Assembly (NCBI GenBank): GCA_900548225.1
Contig: URJM01000012.1
Location: 1 to 40,064 of the forward strand
Reading direction: 5' to 3'
Length of the DNA stretch: 40,064 bases
From: an uncultured bacterium
GTDB taxonomy: Bacteria > Verrucomicrobiota > Lentisphaeria > Oligosphaerales > Oligosphaeraceae
Made by a program: the position numbers and the translations under genes. Below the pieces are notes generated by a model, which saw only the letters and a program-made list of their open reading frames with translations, searched no databases and was not told the origin of the DNA. Each line of letters begins with the position of its first letter. Position 1 is the stretch's first letter. Positions 32,901 to 40,064 of this stretch are shown piece after piece.

Positions 32901-32951
32901 CATCGCCGCATACCTCAAAACCACCTCCACGCCTCACCCCAGTCCTTCGCC

Positions 32952-34904
32952 ATGTTCCTTCCGAACCGAATGGTAAAAGTGAATATCCTGGTCTTCAACA
33001 GGCACCTGCGTGCCATGACCGAGGCACTGGGAAAATCCGGCCTTCTCCATTTGGTGAATGCGGCTTCCGCGACGCGCGGTCGCCTGCTCCAGCAGCTGGA
33101 CACCCAGGTGGACATCCAGGAAATCGAACAGAAGCTGCGCCGCTGCGGAGTCCTGATGGAGGCATTGGGTATAGAACCCACGGACACGCCGCCGTCGGTG
33201 ACAAATCTCTCCCAGGAGGAGATTGCCGAACTCTTCGACAAGGTGGACCGCAGATATTGCCGCGAGGAGGAAAACCTCTCCAAGCTCCTCGAACACCAGG
33301 CCGGACTCATCAGCCAGAGCCGGACTCTCGGGGGCTTCCCGTTCCAGTCACTGAAACTCGAGACGGTCCGTAATCTCTCCCAACTCTGCATCGAGGCGGG
33401 AGTCCTCAGGAGCGACGCAATCATCCGCGCACGACAGACCCTGGTGGACGACGCAATCCTGGTGCCCTCCGCGCAGAACCCTGGCGAGATGCTCGTCCTT
33501 ACCAGCCGTAAGAAACGGTTCGCGGTGGACGACACGCTGGACAAGCTGGGCTTCCAGCGCCTCGAACTCCCCGACATCACCTCCGGAACTGTCGAGGAAC
33601 ACCGGGGCAAGATCGACGCGGAATTGGAGGAGCTTCGGGTGAGGATAAACGATGCGCGCATGGCGGTGGTCTCCCTCGGGGAGGAGTTTGGCGGCCTGCT
33701 TCTGGCAATCCGCAAGCAGCTCAACGGCCTCCTGGCAATCCGGCAGGCCCAAAGCCTCTTCGGACACAGCCGACAGCTCTACTGCGTGTCAGGATGGCTT
33801 CCCGCAGAAGACCTCTCAAAACTCCAGAAGCTGGTGGACGAGGCGACGGACGGAACCGGGGTCATCGAATCCATGGATGCGGACGAGGCGGAGAAGGCCG
33901 GCGACTCCGACGAACAGGTGCCCGTGCAGCTCTCCGGCAACGGCCTGACGCGCCCCTTCCAGATGCTCGTCACAAACTTCGGCATGCCAAACTACCACGA
34001 GCTGGACCCCTCCTTCTTCGTCGGGCTAACCTTCATGGTCATGTTCGGATATATGTTCGGCGACCTGGGGCAGGGGGGAGTCCTCTTCCTGGCGGGTCTC
34101 CTCGCATTCTTCAAGAAGGGGGCCTCCCGGATGCGGAAGGACGTGGGAACGCTGCTGATGTGCTGTGGCGGCTCCGCAATGGTCTTCGGCATCCTGTACG
34201 GAAGCGTCTTCGGAAGCGAGGACCTTCTGCCAAGGCTCTGGATTTCACCGTCCCCCATGCATACGAAGGACCTCGGGGAGCTGCTGCTGACAGCGGTGGG
34301 CGTGGGCGTCGTCTTCCTGAGCGTCTCCCTCATATTCAATATCGTAAACCACTTCCGGGCAAAGAAATATTTCGAGGGCACCTTTGACAAATACGGTATT
34401 CTGGGGCTTCTCTTCTACTGGGCGTGCCTGGGCACCGCGCTTGCCACAATCATCACGCGCACCTTCAACTCCTGGTCCCTCTTCTTCATCATCGCCCCCC
34501 TCGTCCTGCTGCTGATCCGCATCCCCCTCGGAAACCTCATCCACAACCACTCCCTTTCGGGGGAGGAGGGGGGACTCTTCTCGGGACTCCTGGAGGGCGC
34601 CATCGACACAATGGAGACGCTTACGGGATACCTCTCCGGAACGGTCTCCTTCATCCGTGTCGGTGCATACGCAATCTCCCACGCGGCCCTCTGCCTGGCA
34701 GTCCATTCAATCATGGAAATGCTCACGGGCACCGCGGGCGGCACCGCCGCGAAGATACTCGTCTTCATCTTCGGCAACATCCTCATCATCGGATTCGAGG
34801 GGATGGTGGCCGCAATCCAGTGTGTCAGACTTGAATACTACGAGATGTTCTCCCGCTTCTTCCAGGGCGGGGGCGTTGAGTATAAACCATTCAAAATCAA
34901 GTAG
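32952..34904 (+). CDS. V-type ATPase subunit I (a-like)
   Basis: Subunit I forms the proton half-channels next to the membrane ring. The 650-residue protein has a hydrophilic N-terminal half with two coiled-coil stretches and a C-terminal half of about seven membrane segments (from LDPSFFVGLTFMVMFGYMFG on). It includes the arginine-containing SGTVSFIRVGAYAISHAAL segment and the final FEGMVAAIQCVRLEYYEMFS, both typical of the family. It starts with MFLPNRMVKVNILVF, 51 bases after the restored end of subunit C. No frame break is seen. Confidence 0.94.
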   Translation: MFLPNRMVKVNILVFNRHLRAMTEALGKSGLLHLVNAASATRGRLLQQLDTQVDIQEIEQKLRRCGVLMEALGIEPTDTPPSVTNLSQEEIAELFDKVDRRYCREEENLSKLLEHQAGLISQSRTLGGFPFQSLKLETVRNLSQLCIEAGVLRSDAIIRARQTLVDDAILVPSAQNPGEMLVLTSRKKRFAVDDTLDKLGFQRLELPDITSGTVEEHRGKIDAELEELRVRINDARMAVVSLGEEFGGLLLAIRKQLNGLLAIRQAQSLFGHSRQLYCVSGWLPAEDLSKLQKLVDEATDGTGVIESMDADEAEKAGDSDEQVPVQLSGNGLTRPFQMLVTNFGMPNYHELDPSFFVGLTFMVMFGYMFGDLGQGGVLFLAGLLAFFKKGASRMRKDVGTLLMCCGGSAMVFGILYGSVFGSEDLLPRLWISPSPMHTKDLGELLLTAVGVGVVFLSVSLIFNIVNHFRAKKYFEGTFDKYGILGLLFYWACLGTALATIITRTFNSWSLFFIIAPLVLLLIRIPLGNLIHNHSLSGEEGGLFSGLLEGAIDTMETLTGYLSGTVSFIRVGAYAISHAALCLAVHSIMEMLTGTAGGTAAKILVFIFGNILIIGFEGMVAAIQCVRLEYYEMFSRFFQGGGVEYKPFKIK

Positions 34905-34945
34905 TTACATAATAGAACCCCAACCCATAGGAGCAAATTGAGAAA

Positions 34946-35297
34946 ATGAAGAAGCTCTTGAACATGATCCGCGTCTCGCTGCTGCTGTTGTTCTTCGCCG
35001 CCGTCCCCGCGTTTTTGGCGCAGGAGGCAACCCCCGAGGCGGCTCCCGCCGACGGTGGCGGTTTCCGAGGAGTCCTCGGCCGCCCGTCCCGCCGCCTTCT
35101 ACTACGCCATTGCCGCCTCCATTGGCATTGGCTGCATCTCCGCCGGCTACGCGGTCGGCAAGATTGGCGCAGCCGTGATGGGCGCTGCCGCGGAGAAGCC
35201 CGAGATCATGGGCAAGGCAATCGCCTTCGTCGGACTGGGCGAGGGTATCGCGCTCTTCGGATTCCTGGTCGCCCTCTTCCTGTATACAAAGATGTAA
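34946..35297 (+). pseudogene. V-type ATPase subunit K (proteolipid), signal peptide and ring domain in different frames
   Basis: The ring subunit carries protons through the membrane. From ATG 34946 the product starts with a signal-peptide-like stretch (MKKLLNMIRVSLLLLFFAAV, then PAFLAQEATPEAAPADGG) and then becomes Arg-rich nonsense. In the +1 frame from about 35055 comes the true ring domain: AAFYYAIAASIGIGCISAGY, a loop EKPEIMGKAIAF, and VGLGEGIALFGFLVALFLY with the proton-carrying glutamate. Removing one G around 35054-35061 joins them into one protein of about 116 residues. Otherwise the ring protein could start alone at GTG 35055 (80 residues). Two membrane helices make it like the small c-type subunits. 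Confidence 0.85.
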
Positions 35298-35327
35298 TGA
35301 CAGCCCCCAGCCAGGGCACCATTCCAC

Positions 35328-35648
35328 ATGACCCCATTTCGATTCATAGGCGACGCGGACACCGCGCTGGGCTTCCGCCTGGCTGGAGTCCCCGGTGACA
35401 TCGTCACCACGCGGGAGGATGCGCTGGAGGCGTTTTCCCAGGCGCTTTCCGACAGGAATCTCGTGGTGCTTGTGATGACGGAGCAGGTGGCGCAGTTGAT
35501 TTCCGAACAGGTTACGGCCCACAAGCTTACCGCGTCGAAGCCATACGTGGCCACTGTGGAGGATGTCTGGGGGCACCGGGGCAAGACCCAGAGCCTGGAG
35601 CAGTTGATCTACGAGGCTGTGGGAGTGAGGGTGGTCGAGCAGAAATAG
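35328..35648 (+). CDS. V-type ATPase subunit F
   Basis: Subunit F is part of the central rotor stalk, bound to subunit D. The 106-residue protein has the family pattern FIGDADTALGFRLAGVPGDI, LVVLVMTEQVAQLISEQVTA, and a C-terminal QSLEQLIYEAVGVRV helix. It lies between K and E, 30 bases after the ring gene. Confidence 0.88.
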   Translation: MTPFRFIGDADTALGFRLAGVPGDIVTTREDALEAFSQALSDRNLVVLVMTEQVAQLISEQVTAHKLTASKPYVATVEDVWGHRGKTQSLEQLIYEAVGVRVVEQK

Positions 35649-35668
35649 GCGTTCCGCATAATCAAGAG

Positions 35669-36280
35669 ATGGACGAATCAACCCACAACCAGGAAGAGCG
35701 GCTTCAGCAGGAGATTCTGGCTGACGCGAAGTCCCGTGCGTCGAAGATCGTTGCCCGCGCCAGGCGTGCCGCCCAGACGGCGCAGGAGCGCGCGGATGCC
35801 GAGGCGGCGGCTGTGCGCGAACGCACCCTGGAGCATTGCCGGAAGGAGTCCGACCAGAAGGCGCGCAATATCCTCCAGGGAATCTGGATGGAGGAAAGGA
35901 GGCAGTGGCTGAAACGCCGGGAGGAGTGCCTGGACGCATTCTTCGCAAGCATCCTGAAGGAGGCATGCGGGCTTGCCGCAGACGACCGGGAACGGCGCCG
36001 CTCCCTGGAAAACCTCCTGAAGGAGGCCTTCCAGGCAATGGGGGAGGGCGAACTGCTAGTGGAAGTCTCCCCCGCCGACGCGCCACTGGTCACGCCCGCC
36101 TGGATTGGCGAGAAGACTGGACGCGCCACAGGCGTGACTGTCAAGGCGGTGGACTCCATCGGCGGCGGCGTCCGCGTCTCCACAATGGACAGGTCCCGGG
36201 TCTATGACAATACCTACGGCGGCCGCCTGGGGCGCCTGGCCGAGGATTTCCGCCGGGAGGTCGCGGGCTGCGACAAGTGA
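35669..36280 (+). CDS. V-type ATPase subunit E
   Basis: Subunit E is the main peripheral stalk subunit and pairs with the G/H coiled coil. The 203-residue protein has a long N-terminal coiled coil rich in Arg, Ala and Glu (about 8-85) and a globular C-terminal domain with VDSIGGGVRVSTMDRSRVYDNT, the typical GG-x3-S..D motif of the family. The next gene starts 29 bases on. Confidence 0.9.
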   Translation: MDESTHNQEERLQQEILADAKSRASKIVARARRAAQTAQERADAEAAAVRERTLEHCRKESDQKARNILQGIWMEERRQWLKRREECLDAFFASILKEACGLAADDRERRRSLENLLKEAFQAMGEGELLVEVSPADAPLVTPAWIGEKTGRATGVTVKAVDSIGGGVRVSTMDRSRVYDNTYGGRLGRLAEDFRREVAGCDK

Positions 36281-36309
36281 GATAGGATTTCAGGAAAGAC
36301 ATCCGCGTT

Positions 36310-38088
36310 ATGGATACAGGTGTAATCATACGGGTCAACGGGCCGATTGTAGAAGCCCGCAACATGGACAACACGGGGATGCTGGAGGTGGTCGAAGTCG
36401 GCGACGCACGCCTCATCGGCGAGGTCATCCGTGTCCGTGGCGGGGTCGCGACAATCCAGGTCTACGAACAGACAAGCGGCCTGCATCCCGGGGAGCCGGT
36501 CTACTGCTCCGGGCGCCCCCTCTCGGTGTGCCTCGGCCCAGGACTGCTGGGGACAATCTACGACGGCATCCAGAGACCCCTCGACAAGATTGCGCGGCAG
36601 TCGGGGGCATTCATTCCGCTGGGGTCGAAGACTCCAGCCCTGGACCTGGACAAGGCGTGGCACTTCAAGCCGCTTGTGAAGAACGGGGACCATCTCGAGG
36701 CAGGGCAGGTCGTGGGGGAGGTACAGGAGACGGAGAGCGTCCTCCACCGCGTCATGGTGCCGCCGCGCCACAGGGGCGTCGTCTCCTCCATGGTTTCCGA
36801 AGGGGACTACACCGGCCACGACATCCTGTGCGAACTCACGGACGAGCAGGGCGGCGGGAAGTACGACGTCACCCTCTTCCAGTATTGGCCGGTGCGCATG
36901 CCCCGTCCCTCCATGTCCCGTCTGGCCCTGGATGCGCCGTTGCTGACGGGGCTCCGTGTCATCGACACCTTCTTTCCGCTGGCGAAGGGTGGCGCGGCCG
37001 CGATTCCCGGCGGCTTTGGCACCGGCAAGACGATGACCCAGCAGGCGCTTGCCAAGTGGTGCGAGGCGAAGATCATCGTCTACATCGGCTGTGGCGAACG
37101 GGGCAACGAGATGACGGAGGTGCTCCGGGAGTTTCCCGAGCTGGTCGACCCCAGGAGCGGCCGCTCCCTGATGGAGCGCACCATCCTGATTGCAAACACC
37201 TCGAACATGCCCGTGGCGGCGCGCGAGGTCTCCATCTACACCGGAATCACCCTGGCGGAATACTACCGCGACATGGGATACGACGTGGCTGTCATGGCGG
37301 ACTCCACAAGCCGCTGGGCGGAGGCGCTTCGCGAACTCTCCGGACGCCTGGAGGAGATGCCCGCCGACGAGGGGTTCCCCGCCTATCTTCCAAACCGCCT
37401 GGCCTCGTTCTATGAAAGGGCAGGGCGGGTGCAGACTCTTTCGGGGTGCGAGGGCACCGTCTCCGTCATCGGCGCAGTCTCGCCTCCCGGCGGCGACTTC
37501 TCGGAACCAGTCACCCAGCATACGACGCGCTTCATCAGGTGCTTCTGGGCGCTGGACAGGGACCTGGCCAACGCACGGCACTACCCCGCAATCTCCTGGC
37601 GCAACTCCTACAGCGAATACCTCCAGGAGACCGCCAAGTGGTGGAGCCGCATCGCAATGACCTGGTCGGAACAGCGGGAGGTCCTCATGAATGTCCTGCA
37701 GGAGGAGACAAGCCTCCAGCGCATCGCAAAGCTGGTGGGGCCGGACGCGCTCCCCGAAAGCCAGCGGCTCACGCTCTATGTCGCCGAAATCATCAAGAAC
37801 GCATTCCTCCAGCAGAATTCCTTTGATGAAATCGACATGTACTGTTCTCCGAAGAAGCAGCTCTGGATGATGTCGCTCCTGGCGACCTTCATCAACCGCT
37901 CCAGGGAACTGGTCAAAAACGGCGCGACGCTGGCGGACATCCGCGCAATACCGGAGGTGGACAGGATGAACCGAATGAAGTCCGAAATCAAGAACGACGA
38001 CGTGGCGGCAATGAGCGCCCTCGAGGAGCGAATCAACTCCGCACTCGATGCGATCGGACACCGCAACCAGGGACGCCAGCAGTTCTGA
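36310..38088 (+). CDS. V-type ATPase catalytic subunit A
   Basis: Subunit A hydrolyses or makes ATP. The 592-residue protein is full length, with the P-loop GGFGTGKT at 234-241, IVYIGCGERGNEM with the catalytic glutamate, MADSTSRWAEALRE, and the A-type non-homologous insert around residues 110-200. The P-loop has Thr where many relatives have Ser. The sequence fits the bacterial V/A branch rather than F1 beta. Confidence 0.96.
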   Translation: MDTGVIIRVNGPIVEARNMDNTGMLEVVEVGDARLIGEVIRVRGGVATIQVYEQTSGLHPGEPVYCSGRPLSVCLGPGLLGTIYDGIQRPLDKIARQSGAFIPLGSKTPALDLDKAWHFKPLVKNGDHLEAGQVVGEVQETESVLHRVMVPPRHRGVVSSMVSEGDYTGHDILCELTDEQGGGKYDVTLFQYWPVRMPRPSMSRLALDAPLLTGLRVIDTFFPLAKGGAAAIPGGFGTGKTMTQQALAKWCEAKIIVYIGCGERGNEMTEVLREFPELVDPRSGRSLMERTILIANTSNMPVAAREVSIYTGITLAEYYRDMGYDVAVMADSTSRWAEALRELSGRLEEMPADEGFPAYLPNRLASFYERAGRVQTLSGCEGTVSVIGAVSPPGGDFSEPVTQHTTRFIRCFWALDRDLANARHYPAISWRNSYSEYLQETAKWWSRIAMTWSEQREVLMNVLQEETSLQRIAKLVGPDALPESQRLTLYVAEIIKNAFLQQNSFDEIDMYCSPKKQLWMMSLLATFINRSRELVKNGATLADIRAIPEVDRMNRMKSEIKNDDVAAMSALEERINSALDAIGHRNQGRQQF

Positions 38089-38128
38089 CGTGACGCCGCA
38101 TTTCCCCAAGTTCCATAAGGAATACCGA

Positions 38129-39517
38129 ATGACCCAACTCGCGAATCATACAGGACTCCAGTACACGGGCGTCAAGAATATTGACGGGCCGCTCGTCTTC
38201 ATGGAGAATGTCAGCGGCGTCGCCTACGATGAACTCGTGGAGGTGCGCGCCCCCGGCGGCGAAGTCCGGCTCGGCCAGGTGCTGGATGTCACCACATCCA
38301 CCGCGCTGGTCCAGATCTTCGGCGGCACGGACGCGCTCTCCAGGTCCTCAACCCGGTCGCGTTTCCTGGGGCATTCCCTTCGCATTCCCGTTTCGGAGGA
38401 GATGCTGGGGCGCGTCTTTGACGGACTTGGCCGCCCCAAGGACGGTCTTCCCCCGCCGCTTTCGAAGGAGTTCCGCGATGTCAACGGCGAACCCGTCAAC
38501 CCCTACTCCCGGGAATATCCCCGCGACTTCATCCAGACGGGCATCTCCTCGATTGACCTGATGAACACTCTCGTGCGCGGCCAGAAGCTGCCGATTTTCT
38601 CGGGCAACGGGCTTCCCCACAACCGCATCGCCGCGCAGATTGCCCGCCAGGCGAAGCTTCTCAACGAGGATGTCCAGTTCGCAATCGTCTTTGCCGCCAT
38701 GGGCGTCAAGTTCGACGTGGCGAGGTTCTTCGTGGATTCCTTCGAGCAGTCGGGAGTCCTCCGGAATGTGGCGATGTTCCTTTCACTGGCGGACGACCCG
38801 TCGGTGGAGCGCATGGTGACTCCGCGAAGCGCACTGACTCTCGCGGAGTATCTTGCCTACGAGCGGGGAATGCATGTCCTTGTCATCATCACCGACATGA
38901 CGAACTACTGCGAGGCCCTCCGCGAAATCGCCACCGCCCGGGGCGAGATTCCCAGCCGGAAGGGATATCCCGGTTATCTCTACTCCGACCTGGCGTCGAT
39001 GTACGAACGGGCGGGCAGGCTCACCTCCGGCGGAGGCTCAATCACGCAGATGCCAATCCTCACAATGCCATCCGACGACATCTCGCACCCCGTCCCCGAC
39101 CTCACGGGATACATCACGGAGGGACAGATCGTCCTCGACCGGGAGATGTTCCAGCGGGGCATCTACCCGCCCGTCGCAGGACTGCCGTCACTCTCGCGCC
39201 TGATGAAGGACGGCATCGGAAAGGGACGCACACGGGACGACCATCCCCATGTGGCGTCGCAGCTCTTTGCCGCATACTCGAAGGTGAAGGACATCCGAAG
39301 CCTGGCGGCGGTCATCGGCACAGAGGAGCTCTCCCCCGTCGACCAGCTCTACATGAAGTTCGGGGAGGAGTTCGAAGCCCAGGTGATTACACAGGGCGAA
39401 TACGAAAACCGTTCCATCGAGGAGTCGCTGGATCTGGGATGGAAGGTGCTGAAACTGCTGCCCAGAACCGAATTGCTCCGCGTCACCCAGGAAGAACTCG
39501 AAAAGAATTATGACTAA
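38129..39517 (+). CDS. V-type ATPase regulatory subunit B
   Basis: Subunit B alternates with A in the catalytic head. The 462-residue protein has VKNIDGPLVFMENVSGVAYD near the start, GLPHNRIAAQIARQA at the position of the degenerate P-loop (no GKT), DMTNYCEALREIATARGEIP, and DLASMYERAGRLTSGGGSIT. I place the start at ATG 38129 (MTQLANHTGLQYTG), preceded by ATAAGG at 38115-38120. Its stop TAA (39515-39517) is the first base group of the inverted-repeat region that follows; subunit D is not in the window. Confidence 0.95.
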   Translation: MTQLANHTGLQYTGVKNIDGPLVFMENVSGVAYDELVEVRAPGGEVRLGQVLDVTTSTALVQIFGGTDALSRSSTRSRFLGHSLRIPVSEEMLGRVFDGLGRPKDGLPPPLSKEFRDVNGEPVNPYSREYPRDFIQTGISSIDLMNTLVRGQKLPIFSGNGLPHNRIAAQIARQAKLLNEDVQFAIVFAAMGVKFDVARFFVDSFEQSGVLRNVAMFLSLADDPSVERMVTPRSALTLAEYLAYERGMHVLVIITDMTNYCEALREIATARGEIPSRKGYPGYLYSDLASMYERAGRLTSGGGSITQMPILTMPSDDISHPVPDLTGYITEGQIVLDREMFQRGIYPPVAGLPSLSRLMKDGIGKGRTRDDHPHVASQLFAAYSKVKDIRSLAAVIGTEELSPVDQLYMKFGEEFEAQVITQGEYENRSIEESLDLGWKVLKLLPRTELLRVTQEELEKNYD

Positions 39518-39725
39518 GTAGGGAATAGGGAGAAGAGGGTAGGGAGGAGTGCGTGGTCACTTTGCAGTGGGCTTCCGTTGAGCGCGGCAACTGCCGCGCG
39601 GTAGAGGACAGGGAAGGATGTTTTATGGAACGCACGGCGACTCGCCGTGCGTGGCGCGCTCGAGCGCGCCAGCCACGCACTCCCCTCTCCTCCCTCCCCT
39701 CTACTCTCTACTTTTTTCTACTTAA
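39516..39725. repeat. Palindrome cluster between the B-subunit gene and the S23 gene
   Basis: Three perfect palindromes lie close together: GCGCGGCA/TGCCGCGC (39582-39599, 2-base loop), CGCACGGCGA/TCGCCGTGCG (39631-39651, 1-base loop), and the 18-base self-complement GGCGCGCTCGAGCGCGCC (39653-39670). Outside them, a purine-rich stretch (AAGTAGGG... to GAGTGCGTGG at 39547-39556) faces a pyrimidine-rich stretch (CCACGCACTC at 39674-39683 to CTACTT at 39718-39723) as an imperfect inverted repeat that also covers the 3' end of the S23 gene. Confidence 0.85.
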
Positions 39726-40064
39726 CGTTCTAATGGATGCGTTCAGCATTCTTTTGATTTCAACCAGGAGGTCAGCGGCTTTACAGACAGCATCTTCCGT
39801 GAGGAGACAAGTTCTAACGCAAATCTGCAGTTGCGTTTCCAGTTCCGCGCAGGAACCCAGGGCGATTTTCAGAAAGCGTGTGTACTCGCCTGCTCCGTAT
39901 CGGGTGTAGCCCTCGGCAATGTTGCTTGGTATGGAGACGACGGCACGCCGCATTTGGCTCCCCAGGCACTCCGATTCCGAGACGGGCAGCATTCTGATGA
40001 GTGCGTACGAAAACTCAACAAGCTCCATTGACTTCTGCCACATGATCAATTTGAGATAGCCTTG
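39708..40064 (-). CDS. S23-type four-helix bundle protein (5' end beyond window)
   Basis: The product is of the family found in 23S rRNA intervening sequences and elsewhere: GYLKLIMWQKSMELVEFSY, GSQMRRAVVSIPSNIAEGYT, EYTRFLKIALGSCAELETQL. It belongs to the four-helix-bundle (S23/IVP) family, whose function is unknown. In frame the text continues upstream past the first internal start to the window edge (QGYLKL...), matching the usual start of the family, so the real start lies just outside. The gene is opposite to the V-ATPase operon and follows the palindrome cluster. Confidence 0.9.
   Translation of the reverse strand, partial: QGYLKLIMWQKSMELVEFSYALIRMLPVSESECLGSQMRRAVVSIPSNIAEGYTRYGAGEYTRFLKIALGSCAELETQLQICVRTCLLTEDAVCKAADLLVEIKRMLNASIRTLSRKK

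Noticed and set aside
36214..38109. Minus-strand 631-codon frame opposite V-ATPase A
   Set aside because: Antisense to the well conserved subunit A; long only because of GC-rich codon structure.
39553..39909. Plus-strand open frame through the palindromes and S23 gene
   Set aside because: It reads through palindromes and antisense of the S23 gene; no family motif.

Overview
The window is a gene-dense, high-GC chromosomal segment from a Gram-negative bacterium. Outer-membrane functions are present (Lnt, a WaaC-like heptosyltransferase, two Tol/Exb-type motor gene sets). It also has a bacterial V/A-type ATPase operon, a RarA-methyltransferase-like fusion, and GxxExxY and S23 four-helix-bundle proteins bordered by repeats. 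Together these suggest the PVC group, most likely Lentisphaerae/Kiritimatiellae-like Verrucomicrobiota. That placement is inference from gene content; no rRNA is present.

Layout: 1-691 holds no intact gene, only a decayed IS4-type transposase remnant, a perfect 19-bp inverted repeat at its break point, and a terminator-like hairpin just before nusA. From 692 to 9991 a plus-strand run encodes translation and envelope functions: nusA, infB, rbfA, an HPr-like protein, rsmA, tolQ- and tolR-like genes, lnt and bioF, many with overlapping start and stop codons. From 9992 to 10646 lies an AT-rich island with one GxxExxY gene between repeat arrays that face each other, set between the stop codons of convergent bioF and rarA. 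rarA and thrC (10647-14312) run on the minus strand. From 14478 the plus strand resumes: a DJ-1 protein, an ABC-2-type permease, a large membrane-anchored helical-repeat protein, a second ExbB/ExbD/TonB-like set, a zinc-ribbon protein, rsmD, 5-formyl-THF cyclo-ligase and RNase Y. Next come an Lrp regulator-aminotransferase pair, trmB, a heptosyltransferase, a metallo-beta-lactamase hydrolase, formate-THF ligase, an HD phosphohydrolase and a PTS EIIA protein.

The last 8 kb is a V-type ATPase operon in the order G/H-like, C, I, K, F, E, A, B. Two of its genes (C and K) are split in the given sequence by what looks like one extra G each. Subunit D, usually near A and B, is not in the window. After the B gene come a cluster of perfect palindromes and an oppositely oriented S23 four-helix-bundle gene that runs off the right edge.

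No complete new defence or metabolic system was found. The most interesting signals are the two small repeat-bordered cargo islands beginning at stop codons (GxxExxY and S23), the paired +1 frame breaks in the ATPase operon, and the transposase remnant cut at a perfect hairpin.
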